Made by a program: the position numbers and the translations under genes
Origin: Carallia brachiata
Lineage: Eukaryota; Streptophyta; Magnoliopsida; Malpighiales; Rhizophoraceae
Reading direction: 5' to 3'
DNA: 64,000 nucleotides
Assembly: GCA_021464245.1 (NCBI GenBank)
Contig: JADCRB010000025.1
Location: 630,659-694,658, forward strand
Notes under the pieces: generated by a model
What the model saw: the letters and a program-made list of their open reading frames with translations, nothing else
Database searches by the model: none
What the model was told of the DNA's origin: nothing
Shown: positions 1-9,074 of the stretch, in pieces
Layout: every line of letters begins with the position of its first letter
Position numbering within the stretch: position 1 is the first letter of the stretch

Positions 1-752
1 GCAAAGCAAAACACGTCCAAAAGTCAGGTCTTTTGTCTTCATTTCAAGTTAACGACTTTATAAGTTTACTGGGTGTTTTTGTTTGTCCAGAATGCATTAA
101 ATTCTCTTAATGAAAGACTGAACTTTCCCTTTTTAAGAACTATATGTAAATAGCAATCTCATAGAGCTAAAGAAACTGGTGTACCTTCTCACAAACCTTC
201 TGAACATAGCTCAAAGCAACCATTTCAGTGCTAAAAGCTTGGCCTGTGGCAACCTGGAGACCAAAGATCAGTTGTTAACTTGCAGCCAAGAGAAGTAATG
301 GATAGTGGGCTTAAAGGATTGGGAAAAAAGCCAAGAAAATGCAAAGTAGAAGAAGTGGATGCCCGGGAACTGTCAACAAACACTGCACTATTACAATTCA
401 GACGTCTCCTTAAGAAAAGCAATAAAAATTATTAAGATTTACGGTTACCAGGAGTCATGATGCTAATCCCAATTGATCTTACTAAACCACCAATTTGGCT
501 GATTAATAATTATCATTTAAATAAGGTTCACAACCAAGAAAAGAACTTGTAAAAAAAAAAAAAAAAGCAGCAAATTAGTAATGTATGCACGTCCCCGATG
601 CACGAGTTTTGTTGATTTCCCATTGGTATTAAACGGTTTGGAGGTTCCAAAACGAACTGATCAGAGGGCTTAAACCAGCAAATTAAAGTCCGTTCGCAAG
701 CTACAACGGCAGGGCCTGCATATAAGAAATGAGCAAATATATATATCTAGAG
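1..752. other. Intergenic sequence with one possible minus-strand exon
   Basis: No complete gene is visible. On the minus strand, 185-253 could be a 69-bp exon. It is preceded by a plausible acceptor (TGGTCTCCAG), followed by a GT donor, and open for 23 codons (starting VATGQAFSTE). I do not recognise the peptide and see no partner exons in the window, so it could be the edge of a gene extending to the left or chance. The rest is AT-rich, with an A15 run near 550. Confidence 0.25.
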
Positions 753-914
753 TGTTTTTGTTTTAGGCAGTATTTCAATTAAAATTAATATTTTTAAAAT
801 TAAATTGATAATTTTTAAAATATAAAAATAATAAGTATTTTAAAATTATGAATTTTTATTTTAAAAATATTAATCATAATTTTAATTAGAATATCATTTG
901 AAATAAAAACAACT
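753..914. repeat. Small AT-rich foldback element (MITE-like)
   Basis: The two ends are imperfect inverted copies. The left arm contains GTTTTTGTTTTAGGCAGTAT followed by AATTAAAATTAATATTTTTA. The reverse complement of the right arm contains GTTTTTATTTC followed by AATTAAAATTATGATTAATA. The interior is AT-rich and non-coding. Size and structure fit a miniature inverted-repeat transposable element (MITE). The family is not identified and no clear target-site duplication is seen. Confidence 0.5.
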
Positions 915-1725
915 GGATATTTACATTTTTTTTCATAAAGAAATAGAGAAATTCAAGTTAGTAAGGAAGAGAAGTGACACAATGCCATTTAAAAAAAAAG
1001 TTACATTTTACCCAAAAAATCAAATCTTTCTGTGTTACTTTAAGTGAGTAAAACATCTAAAAGATAATGAAAATTTGTAGAGTTGTGCTGTGGGGAACTA
1101 CAATGCAAAAACATCAAAGTTCCTGGCTACGACTTGGAGGAAATTTCCAGAGCCACCCATCTATTCTCCGGAGCCTTGGAGAAAATTGTAACAAAAAACT
1201 ACTCAATTTCTTGCTTTTATATATATATATATTGGCAAAGATACAAACAGAGAGAGAGCGGACCATGGCAGTTCTTTTGGGTGGCGAAGGGGATGTGCCG
1301 CTGCCAATGGCGGCTATTGGGTGCTGGTGGCGGCGGGAGATATATAAAGAGGGCGGTGAACGAAAATGAAGCAAAAATTGTTGCTTTTCTTTTTGGGGAA
1401 ATAAAAGGATTGGCTGTAATAATTTCTGTTGGTTATATTAAAATAATTTCTATTATTTTAATATAAATTAGAGTTAGATTCTTATGTTATGGCGGTTCAT
1501 CATAGGAGTGGACGAAAAAAAAAAAACAAAATTTCATTTTCTCCAGGGGTGGCGTTGTTAATTTTTATTAATTTTTTTTATTTTTTATATTTTTATTTTT
1601 GTTATTTGTTAAATTTTGTATTTATTACTATTAATTTTTATTTTTTTAGTAACAATATTTTTTTAACTAAAAAAATAAAAAAAATTTATTATAAAGGAGT
1701 TTATTTTTTAAGAAATATTAACGTA
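915..1725. other. AT-rich intergenic sequence with a short kinase-like peptide
   Basis: Around 1107-1185 (+) the translation reads KVPGYDLEEISRATHLFSG, which resembles the juxtamembrane motif before the kinase domain of plant receptor-like kinases (DL..I..AT..FS). It stops making sense within about 30 codons and no kinase subdomain follows. It may be a gene fragment or chance. The rest is AT-rich with short homopolymer runs. Confidence 0.3.
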
Positions 1726-2135
1726 TAAAGAATGATAGATAAAGAGAGATAGAATGAGTAGAAAATGATAAAGAGAGAAAAAGGAAAGAAAGAAAATAGA
1801 GAGAAAATGAATAAAAAGAATAGTTGAGAGAGAGAAAAGAGAGAGTGTGTGAGTAGAGAGATAATGAGTAGAGATAGTGAGTAGCCAGAGAATACAGAGA
1901 ATATGTAGAGAGAGAAAGAACAGAGAGTGGGTGGAGCGTGAAATAAAAAAGAAGATGATTGAGAGAGGACGGAGAGTGATTATGTAGATAGAGAATAGAT
2001 AGAGAGAGAACAAAGAGAGAGAACTGGTAGAGAGAGAATACATAGAGAGACAAAAATAAAAAGAAATAGAGAGAAGATGAGTAAAGAGAGATACGGTGAA
2101 ACGAATAGATAGAGAGAGGAAATATGGTGAGAAAA
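1726..2135. repeat. Purine-rich GAGA/GATA low-complexity tract
   Basis: About 400 bp of the plus strand is almost entirely purine, made of irregular GAGA, ATAGAGA and GAGTAGA units. Long open frames on the opposite strand are Ser/Leu/Phe-rich artefacts of this composition. It is a degenerate microsatellite with no gene content. Confidence 0.8.
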
Positions 2136-2299
2136 AGTATAAAAAAATAAAAAATAAATTAAGAAAACATCATTTCATTATTTTTTCAATTTATTTTTTT
2201 TAAATGCTTTTAACTTTTTAACAAAAAAAAAAAAAATATATTTTCAAACATATTTTCTATTTTTGTGAAATATAAACAAAAATTAAAAATTAAAATGAT

Positions 2300-3540
2300 A
2301 TCAAAATATCTCTATTATTCGTTCTCTAATTTTTACTGATTTTTCCTTTTGTTAGAATTTACTCTCCACGTCATTTTTGTACTTGATTTGCATCCATTTT
2401 CGTTAAGTTACCTTTATCTTTGTCATGTGATATCTTATCACTCGCCTATGTCACAGTATTTTTGACACATCATCTGCACATCAGCAAGTGATGCTGACAT
2501 GATAATTTTTCTTTTAATTTATTTTTTAAAAAAAAGATTATAATTTTAATTTTTTAACCGAAAAATAAGATCTTCTCTCACCCTAATTTTCTAAATCTTT
2601 TTCTTGCAGTTTCTCTCAATCCAAACCGCCAAAAAAAAAAAAAATAAAGAACAACATGAACAGAAAAGAGCAAACGAGGGTTGAAGAAAATCAAGTTTGC
2701 GTTAAAAGATGATTTTGTCGTCCTTTTTTAAATTATTATGTTATTTTACGGGTTCAAATTTGATTCGAATTATTAGACTTTACTATTGAATTCCTTTTTC
2801 GTTCATTTTTGTTTGATGCGCCTGGGCAGGGGTGGGGTGTATTGGAAGGTTTCCTATGGTGGAGAAGCAGTGGCAGGGAGTTTGGTGGGGCCGTGGAAAC
2901 GGGGGTTTGGACGCCGTTGTTGGCGGTCGCAGCGGTGGTGGGTGTTTTAGGGCTGCTATCAATAGGATTGATTTTGCCTAAAGAATAATCCAAAATTAAC
3001 ATCCTCCCCCTGCGAAATTGAGGTCGTGGACGTTGTTGTTGGGAAACGAGATTGGTGAGACATCATTGTTGCCTTTATGGCAATCAAAGGTTCCATAATT
3101 TTGCGCAGAGAGAGAGAGACAGAATTTGTGCAATATTGGTATTGCTTCTGCCAAAAAAGAAAAAGGGAAAACACAGAATAATGCTTTCTTCTTTTTTTTT
3201 GCCTAAAAAAATCAAAACTAGAATTTTTCAAAAAATTTATTCAAAAAAAAAGTAAAATTCACTTAAAAGTAATTATAATATTTTTCTAAATTTCAGAAAA
3301 ATGAAATGGAAAAGGAAAAAAGAAATATCCCACATCAAAATTATTTGTCAGCCTAGCATATGATGTGGAAAAAATTGTTCAATGTAGCAGCTTACTTAGT
3401 GCAACTTGGCAAAGTTAATGGCAACTTGATGAAAAAATAATGTGCATAGTGGATTATAGAAAAAAAAAACGAAATAAGTAAAAATTGAGAAAGGTGAAAA
3501 TATGGAGGATGGAATCGTATTTTTTGTCATATAAGTCCAT
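2300..3540. mobile_element. Degenerate long-terminal-inverted-repeat DNA element (Mutator-like candidate)
   Basis: The segment near 2320-2520 and the reverse complement of about 3330-3530 align imperfectly over roughly 200 bp. Shared landmarks are TCTCAATTTTTACT/TCTAATTTTTACT near the outer end, then an ACATCAT motif and GCTGACA toward the inner end. The interior (2530-3320) holds GC-richer sequence with short open frames of unknown origin on the minus strand (2754-3002, 2959-3231), possibly captured host DNA. The layout resembles the much clearer Mutator-like element at 50683-51685. No target duplication was confirmed. Confidence 0.4.
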
Positions 3541-4325
3541 TGAGAAGTATTTACATATCTTTATTTGATTAGAGACTAAAATAGATTCAATTCAAAAAGA
3601 AAAAAAACAGAGAGAGATTGGAACAAATTCTGGTTAATGCATTTTGGTTCGTAAAAGTATTTGGTTAGTTTTGTAAAGAAAGAAAGTTCCTTACGCAGAT
3701 TGAATAATTGCACATATTGAAATGATAAGCTCTTTCACTGCCGGTGTTCGCGAAGAGATTTTGCAGCCAGAAAGAAGACTTGACGATCCTCACCTAACCT
3801 TTACATCACTTACTTCCTGCCACGTGTCTGCCTCATTTTTTCTTAAAGAAAAAAAAATATAGAGACATTAAATTTAAATACAAAATGATAACGTAAATTT
3901 ATTATTTAAATTTTAATTATTAATTAAATAATAAATTAATATAATTAACGGTTAAATTTAAATATTAACTTAATATCATTATTTTATGTTTATTTTTTAT
4001 ATTTATACTGCGGGACTCTTAACTCAATTTAGCACGTATCAACCCTTCCTGCCGCACGTCTGCCTTAATTCAGCTCAATTCAGCACATATGAACACATGC
4101 CATAACTGGGAATCACCTCAAGCCATAATTTGGTAACCCTCAACTGCCATGCAAGTTTGTAATCCCTTGTAAAGCCCCCATAATTCTATGACATGAATAT
4201 GGATCAGGACACAAGATACGAATAAGATATGATATGGATATAAAATATAAAAATTTTTAAAAAATTAAGACGTAAATATATATGACGGGATTATATAATA
4301 TATATATATATAGTATTAAATTCTG
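3541..4325. other. AT-rich intergenic sequence with an inverted repeat
   Basis: No gene is seen. The stretch 3865-4015 is strongly AT-rich and nearly palindromic around ATTTAAATTTTAATTATTAA, so it could fold into a hairpin and may be a small MITE. The remainder is unremarkable single-copy-looking sequence. Confidence 0.5.
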
Positions 4326-4329
4326 GTAT

Positions 4330-4480
4330 TTACAAATTATATTTGATTATGACCACTTTAGGAGCAAAATTCTAACAAAACTTATTTTTTCTCCATACAC
4401 AAAGTTGAACCTCAAACCTTTAAAGGAGAATCATGTTTCAAGTACTTGAAACTAACCAACGTTGGTATTAGATAATATAT
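4330..4480 (-). mobile_element. tRNA-derived SINE-like unit
   Basis: On the minus strand the unit starts TACCAACGTTGGTTAGTTTC. It contains a pol III A-box-like TGGTTAGTTTCAAG and, about 40 nt downstream, a B-box-like GAGGTTCAACTTTG. Similar layouts occur at 41500-41665 and 53253-53410. A polymerase III-type internal promoter with A and B boxes is the hallmark of tRNA-derived SINEs. No clean target duplication or tail was found, so the ends are approximate. Confidence 0.4.
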
Positions 4481-4867
4481 ATATATAATTTAAATATTTT
4501 TAATAAAATTAGTATTTTTTAAACATACAACTCATAATAACTATTATTATGGTATTTTATGTTATAATTTGTATTTTGTTAAGAATTTTATAAAATATTA
4601 TATATATGTGTGTGTAAATATATGTAATATAATATTTATTGATTTGTTGGACACATTTTAAAATATCTGATATTTGTCTGATAAGTATCAAATGAATATC
4701 ATATTGACATAAATACACATATTTAGAAGTATTCATACATCCTAATTCGACAATAAAAGCAATACAAGCCCTTATATTCATTACAAAATGCCTAAACCCC
4801 GTAACCTAAGTGCCTTGATAATCTCTTAGTAATCACAACGAGAAAGCTTCTAAACCCCCAAAACTGC
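4481..4867. other. AT-rich intergenic sequence
   Basis: This stretch contains short TA and TG microsatellite runs (for example near 4595-4625) and nothing that looks like a gene or a recognisable element. Confidence 0.6.
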
Positions 4868-6102
4868 TCTCTCTCACTGCTCTCTCTCTTTCTCTCTTCT
4901 CCTTCTCTTTCATCTCTCTAGTTTTTCTCTAACAATCACTGTGCTTTGGCTAGCAGTGGAGGCTATTTAGCCACCACTAGTCACCCTCCTCCCTGTATCC
5001 CTCTCTGCTCCTCTGCCCCTTCTTTGCTCTTCCTTTTTTTTTTTTTTTTATGTCTTTCCCCTTCCCTCCTTCCTATCTCTTCCATTGCAACAACTCAACC
5101 TCCTTCATTTCCCTTTCTTTTTCTTTTTCTATAGATCTAGAAGCGTAGAGTTCGTCCATGCCCCTTCCAACACTGGATTTGGGATTCTCGACATTCTGCC
5201 ATGGCGCTGGATGGTTTCGTCATCCTCTGGCACCGGCGCCACCGCTCTGGCTGCCGGTGCTGTCGCATCAACAGCCTCAACAGTTGCTTTCAGCACACTG
5301 TCTGAGGTCAGAGCAGCTTTACCAGTTTCTAACTCCGACAACGCATTCTTGGCCATAGGCGCCACTACCGCCGATAAGGCCTTTGCTCTCGTCGCCTGAT
5401 CTGTCAACGTTGAAGCTCCCGTCGCCACCCCTGTTGCCATTACGAGCGCCTCCACTGTCGCCATGGTCTCGTTATCGCTGCCATCCTCTTTCGTTGTTGG
5501 GGCCGCCTCCGAAGGTAGTGCTGCCACTGTCAACCACACTGAAGCCCTAGCGGCTCCTGAAGTCGACAGTGGCGCCCTTGCCGACTCCACCATCCCCTCT
5601 ATCGTTCGTTATTGGCATCTCCAGTTCTCATGAGATGAGTTACTGACTAATTTTGGACTACGTGCACTGTTGTTTATGGGTGTACTGCATTGTTGTTTAT
5701 GGGTGTATTGTTGTATATGGGTGTTGGGTGTTAGGACTATGCTGTATGATGTTGATGATTATTTGATGCTCTTTTGTTGGTTAATATTGAAGGAAATCAT
5801 TGTCGGAATTTTTCGGTTGATTTTTGACATAATTCCGTCCAGGTGCGGTTTGTACTGTTATGTGTAGTTTTATTCAGAGAAATTAGTAGTATCTGACTTA
5901 GTTTCGACTTTCTCCCTCGTCAGAGGGAGTTATCAAACTGGACTTTGAGTTTAGTTAATCTGTGGTTTTTATGACCTATTCATCAGTTGTAGGTGTTTAT
6001 GATTGTCTGCCTCTCCTGTTTTGTGCAGGTTCATCCGACACTCTCACGTTGATCTTATGTGTGAAATCGATATTAATAAATGATTTCCTTCTGATAAAAA
6101 AA
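4868..6102 (+). mobile_element. Probable retroposed element with CT-rich head and poly(A) end
   Basis: The block begins with a CT-rich, 5'-UTR-like stretch (4868-5140). It continues with a GC-rich, Ala/Thr/Ser-biased open region (5150-5600, open on both strands) and T-rich 3' sequence. It ends near 6075-6100 with ATTAATAAATGATTTCC followed shortly by A8, like the 3' ends of plant LINEs and retroposons. Its composition differs sharply from the flanking AT-rich DNA. An 11-base AACCCCCAAAA just outside the left edge matches its reverse complement just outside the right edge, which could be chance. The open frames are not recognised as a protein family. It may be an internally deleted LINE. Confidence 0.35.
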
Positions 6103-6117
6103 ATTTTTGGGGGTTGA

Positions 6118-7045
6118 TTTTTTTTTTTTAATTTTTTAGGAGGTGTTTGTTTAGGGGGAAAAAAATGTGGGAATGAGAATTAATTACCTATTTCTCATTC
6201 TTATTGTTTGTTTAATAAAAAGTTGATTTCTATTCCTTTAAAATAGGGAATGAGATTCTCCACATTAAAAGAATCTTGATTCTCATATTCAATGCATTAA
6301 TGATTGTCATTCTCCTCTTAAGTACCTCTAACTACCCCACTTTCTCATTCTTTCTCATGTTTTGTTTAAAATTAAAAAAAAAAGAAATTACTTCCCTCGT
6401 TGGTCTTTCTCTCCTCTATTTGTCTTATTTTTTTTTACTTTCTTATTAAAAAATTTATATTGAAATTGATTGTGGATAATTTTTTTATTTTGATATTATA
6501 TTTTTTTCTCTTTTTAATAATAATAATAATAAATGATTTTATAATACAATAAGACTAAATATTTCTAAACTTATGATAATAATTAAATTATAAACAATAA
6601 ATTTTTTATAGTTATAATTGTCATTGATTTATTGATAATCAATTATTTTATTATTTATACAACATTATTTCTGTTATAATATTTATTATTATTATTATTA
6701 TTATTATGAGTTTTTATCATAATTTTTAATTTTATTTTTATGATAATTTAATATTTTTAATTTAAATTACATTATAATATTTTTTTGTATTTCATAATTT
6801 TCAATTTAATATTTATAATTTATAATTTTAATAATATTTATTTTATTTTTAACGTGATATAAATATTATCGTAGATTTATTATTGATTCGATTCCAGAGT
6901 AAATCAAACATTTATAAAAGATTTTGATTCCAATTACAGAATAGACCAAACATGTTTTAAAATAAGTGATTCTATTTTCGATTCTGCTCAATTTCGATTT
7001 CTATTCCGATTCCGATTTCAGATTATAAAATAAAAGGCCTCTTAT
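6118..7045. repeat. AT-rich MITE-like sequence upstream of the snoRNA unit
   Basis: The left end (AGGAGGTGTTTGTTTAGGGG) and the right part, with many GATTCCGATT-like repeats and ACCAAACATG, resemble the ends of plant hAT-type non-autonomous elements, whose ends often read as TGTTTGG. The middle is almost pure AT with ATT/AAT trinucleotide runs (6515-6535, 6685-6705). I could not align convincing terminal repeats or a target duplication. No gene is present. Confidence 0.35.
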
Positions 7046-7074
7046 TGTATTTTGTATTTTGGTGGGCAAAAAAC

Positions 7075-7260
7075 TGGGCCCATTGAAAGATAGTAAAACA
7101 CTAGCCCGTTTCGTCGGAATCCAAACTCTATTCCGCTAAGCAGCCAGGCCCAGATTGTTCCATCCTAGCCGTCCATCAAAGCAGCCAGATTGTTCCAAGA
7201 GCGCATCCTTGACGCACAAACCCTAAATGCCGACCGCTAATTGTGTGGGTATATATAATA
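7075..7260 (+). promoter_or_regulatory. snoRNA-type promoter: site II motifs, telo-box and TATA box
   Basis: In order: TGGGCC at 7075-7080 (site II), AGGCCCA at 7146-7152 (site II, reverse), AAACCCTAAA at 7218-7227 (telo-box) and TATATAATA at 7252-7260 (TATA box). The telo-box plus site II pair is an established signature of plant ribosomal-protein and snoRNA gene promoters. A U14-containing snoRNA series follows about 600 bp downstream on the same strand, which fits this reading. Transcription would be expected to start about 25-30 bp after the TATA box. Confidence 0.7.
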
Positions 7261-7855
7261 AGGATGGATGGTCGGCCCTTTGAGTCTCACCCTCGCCTTC
7301 CGTTCCAATTACATTCGTATTGATCCTTCAATGGGTAATGTCGCAAGTTGTTTTTGTTAGAAATATATCCAGGAGGAGATATCGTTGTTGATTTCTTTTG
7401 TTTGCTAGCTTTTAAGAGTATTTGTTTGTCTTAAGTTTTTTATCAGTTTGCTATTTGGTACTTTTGGAGAAATACAGTATTTATCTGATATGATATGAAG
7501 TAGAAGAAGGTAATTTGGGCTGTTTTGGGGACTACACGTCTGCCCCTTTAGCAGGATTACCGGTTGCTTTAGGGATGAACAAGTCCCTAACATTTAATCC
7601 TTTGTTTTGTATCCATCCGTATCACTTTGTCAGCAGTATTTATTTGATTTCTTGCTGATCATTAGAGGGTGGAATATTATTTAATTCACTCCCACCCCAT
7701 CATAACCTAGACTTGTTCTTTAGGTATGATGTTGCTTGATTTTCGTTTGGTGTGTATGCATAAAGTTCTGTGGCTGTGGAGATTGTTCTAGCCTTGTTTT
7801 TGTATTTTTTTTGGCTTTCTGGTTACTATTTGTTTGCACTGTCTGTTTTGATTAT

Positions 7856-7986
7856 GGAGATCGATGATGACAGCTAGAAAGGCTTGTTTCTCAAAAACAT
7901 TCGCAGTGGCCGCCCAAGAGCTTTCGCCTTAGCCGGGCTTGAGAGCTGGTGCTGTTTTAATCCTTCCTTGGATGTCTGAGATCTTC
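7856..7986 (+). ncRNA. SNORD14: U14 box C/D small nucleolar RNA
   Basis: Box C (ATGATGA, 7864-7870) and box D (CTGA, 7976-7979) are brought together by a 7-bp terminal stem: GGAGATC (7856-7862) pairs with GATCTTC (7980-7986), with one G-U. Directly before box D, CCTTCCTTGGATGT (7962-7975) is perfectly complementary to the conserved 18S rRNA sequence ACATCCAAGGAAGG. This is the U14 guide for the 18S Cm414-type methylation (yeast numbering). The second conserved U14 domain, AACATTCGCAGT (7896-7907), which pairs with the 5' part of 18S and is needed for 18S processing, is also present. Both domains and the roughly 120-nt mature size identify U14. Confidence 0.93.
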
Positions 7987-8224
7987 TCACTACCTTAGCT
8001 CTTGATGAAGTTCTTTTTCTTCTTTGAAGTTTTTTTATCTAGTCATTTTTAAAAGTTTGGTTGACGTTATTTATTCTTTTAAAGAAGATAGGGTAAAGGG
8101 TTATGCCTATGCAAAATTCTAATTATTGTTTTTGGCCGTTTTTTGAGAGTGATTTTGCAATCCTCTACCCTTATTTCCTCTTTTCTTATTTGTTTGTCTC
8201 AATCGTTTTGCTCCCAGAATTCGG

Positions 8225-8321
8225 AATCAAGTGATGAATTTGGATTTAAGTTCTCACGATGGTCATCTGACAAACCTTCGGGTGTTGCCTTTGATGCAAT
8301 GATCCAATGTTTCTGATGATT
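8225..8321 (+). ncRNA. Box C/D small nucleolar RNA, target not identified
   Basis: Box C GTGATGA (8231-8237), a D' box CTGA (8267-8270) and box D CTGA (8313-8316) are present. A terminal stem is formed by AATCA (8225-8229) and TGATT (8317-8321), extendable with GG/TTC. A C'-like TGATGC lies near 8292-8297. The guide before D' ends CACGATGGTCAT and the one before D ends TGATCCAATGTTT. I could not match either to an rRNA or snRNA from memory. Position between U14 and another snoRNA supports a real gene. Confidence 0.75.
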
Positions 8322-8461
8322 TCCTTTCTGAATTTAATAAATCTTTTGTCTGTAGTTGCATGTGCATCATATGAAGATGAAAACAATTTGAATAATTACA
8401 AGTTGAGGTATCTTCTTTTTTTCTCCCCTAATTTGTTGGTGTATGTGCATTACGGCAATGC

Positions 8462-8546
8462 GGTGAGCATCATGATGATATATATAAATTTTTCCGATCA
8501 ATTTCATGATAGGATTAATACCTCCTACTCATACTGAATGCTCACC
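8462..8546 (+). ncRNA. Box C/D small nucleolar RNA with a 9-bp terminal stem
   Basis: Box C ATGATGA (8472-8478) and box D CTGA (8534-8537) are enclosed by a perfect 9-bp stem, GGTGAGCAT (8462-8470) with ATGCTCACC (8538-8546). A C'-like CATGATA lies at 8505-8511. The 13 nt before box D, CCTCCTACTCATA, can pair with TGTGAGTAGGAGG (one G-U), which I recall as part of large-subunit (25S/28S) rRNA. If so, the box D+5 rule would place 2'-O-methylation on the A of TGTGA. The stem and boxes are directly seen; the target is inferred. Confidence 0.8.
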
Positions 8547-8956
8547 CTTAATGCAAATATATATGTGTTTTCATTCTTTCTTTTCATTCTTTTCATCTTC
8601 TGCCACGTCAGTGCTTTTCTTTTACAGAATGAAGAAAGTGTTATTTGCATTTTGAAATATACCTGTTCATTTCATTGTTTTGAGGTCTGAGTTTAATTTG
8701 ACGAATGTTGTAACTGTGACTACATTATTCCGGTGACAATGAAGAAGTTTTGATTGATTTTTCTCATTTGTTTTTTAAATTTTTGGCTGGGTTGGGGGGT
8801 TGTGTCGGGTTTCTTGCAAGAGTAAAGTTGGGTTAAGAAATGGAGCTGCTGTTTGTTGGTCAGAATTTTTATCTGACATTGGTGGTTAGCTGCTTAGCCC
8901 TTCATTTATCGATTTATTTGTTTGATTTCTGGCTTGTGATTATTTTGAATCCGGAT

Positions 8957-9050
8957 GCCTGTTTCTCAAGACATTTGCTGTTGCTTTCCTTAGTGCTCTC
9001 GCCTTTCACAGGGCTTGAAATCTTGTGCAACTCTAATCTTACATTGGCAC
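8957..9050 (+). pseudogene. Decayed second U14 snoRNA copy
   Basis: This stretch aligns with the middle of the U14 gene at 7880-7970. Shared blocks are TGTTTCTCAA, ACATT(C/T)GC, TCGCCTT, GGGCTTGA and TAATC.T.C.TTGG. Neither a canonical box C nor box D remains, and the 18S guide before box D is destroyed (TCTTACATTGG instead of CCTTCCTTGG). It therefore looks like a tandem duplicate that has lost function. Plant U14 genes commonly occur as multiple copies, so duplication followed by decay is plausible. Confidence 0.6.
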
Positions 9051-9074
9051 TAGTTCCACCACGTGTTTAACACT

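Larger units (their letters stand above)
7285..9070 (+). ncRNA. Putative polycistronic snoRNA precursor transcription unit
   Basis: Between the promoter and about 9070 lie three box C/D snoRNAs on the plus strand (7856-7986, 8225-8321, 8462-8546) and a decayed U14 copy (8957-9050). No long conserved open frame is present, so the host RNA is probably non-coding. Plant U14 genes are known to sit in clusters processed from polycistronic precursors, either independent or intronic. This arrangement fits an independent cluster. The 3' limit is a guess set by the last snoRNA-like copy. Confidence 0.55.

Noticed and set aside
1107..1185. Receptor-like kinase gene suggested by DLEEISRATHLFSG
   Set aside because: The motif ends after about 30 codons and no kinase subdomain follows on either strand within several hundred bases.
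1708..2053. Two overlapping 111-codon frames on the minus strand
   Set aside because: They are Ser/Leu/Tyr/Phe repeats produced by the GAGA purine tract; no start context, conservation or domain.
5129..5593. 154-codon minus-strand frame rich in Ala/Thr
   Set aside because: The same DNA is also open on the plus strand, a GC-composition effect; no recognised fold, and it sits in a retroposon-like block.
8840..9070. 76-codon frame downstream of the snoRNAs
   Set aside because: It overlaps the decayed U14 copy and has only a hydrophobic, T-rich composition.
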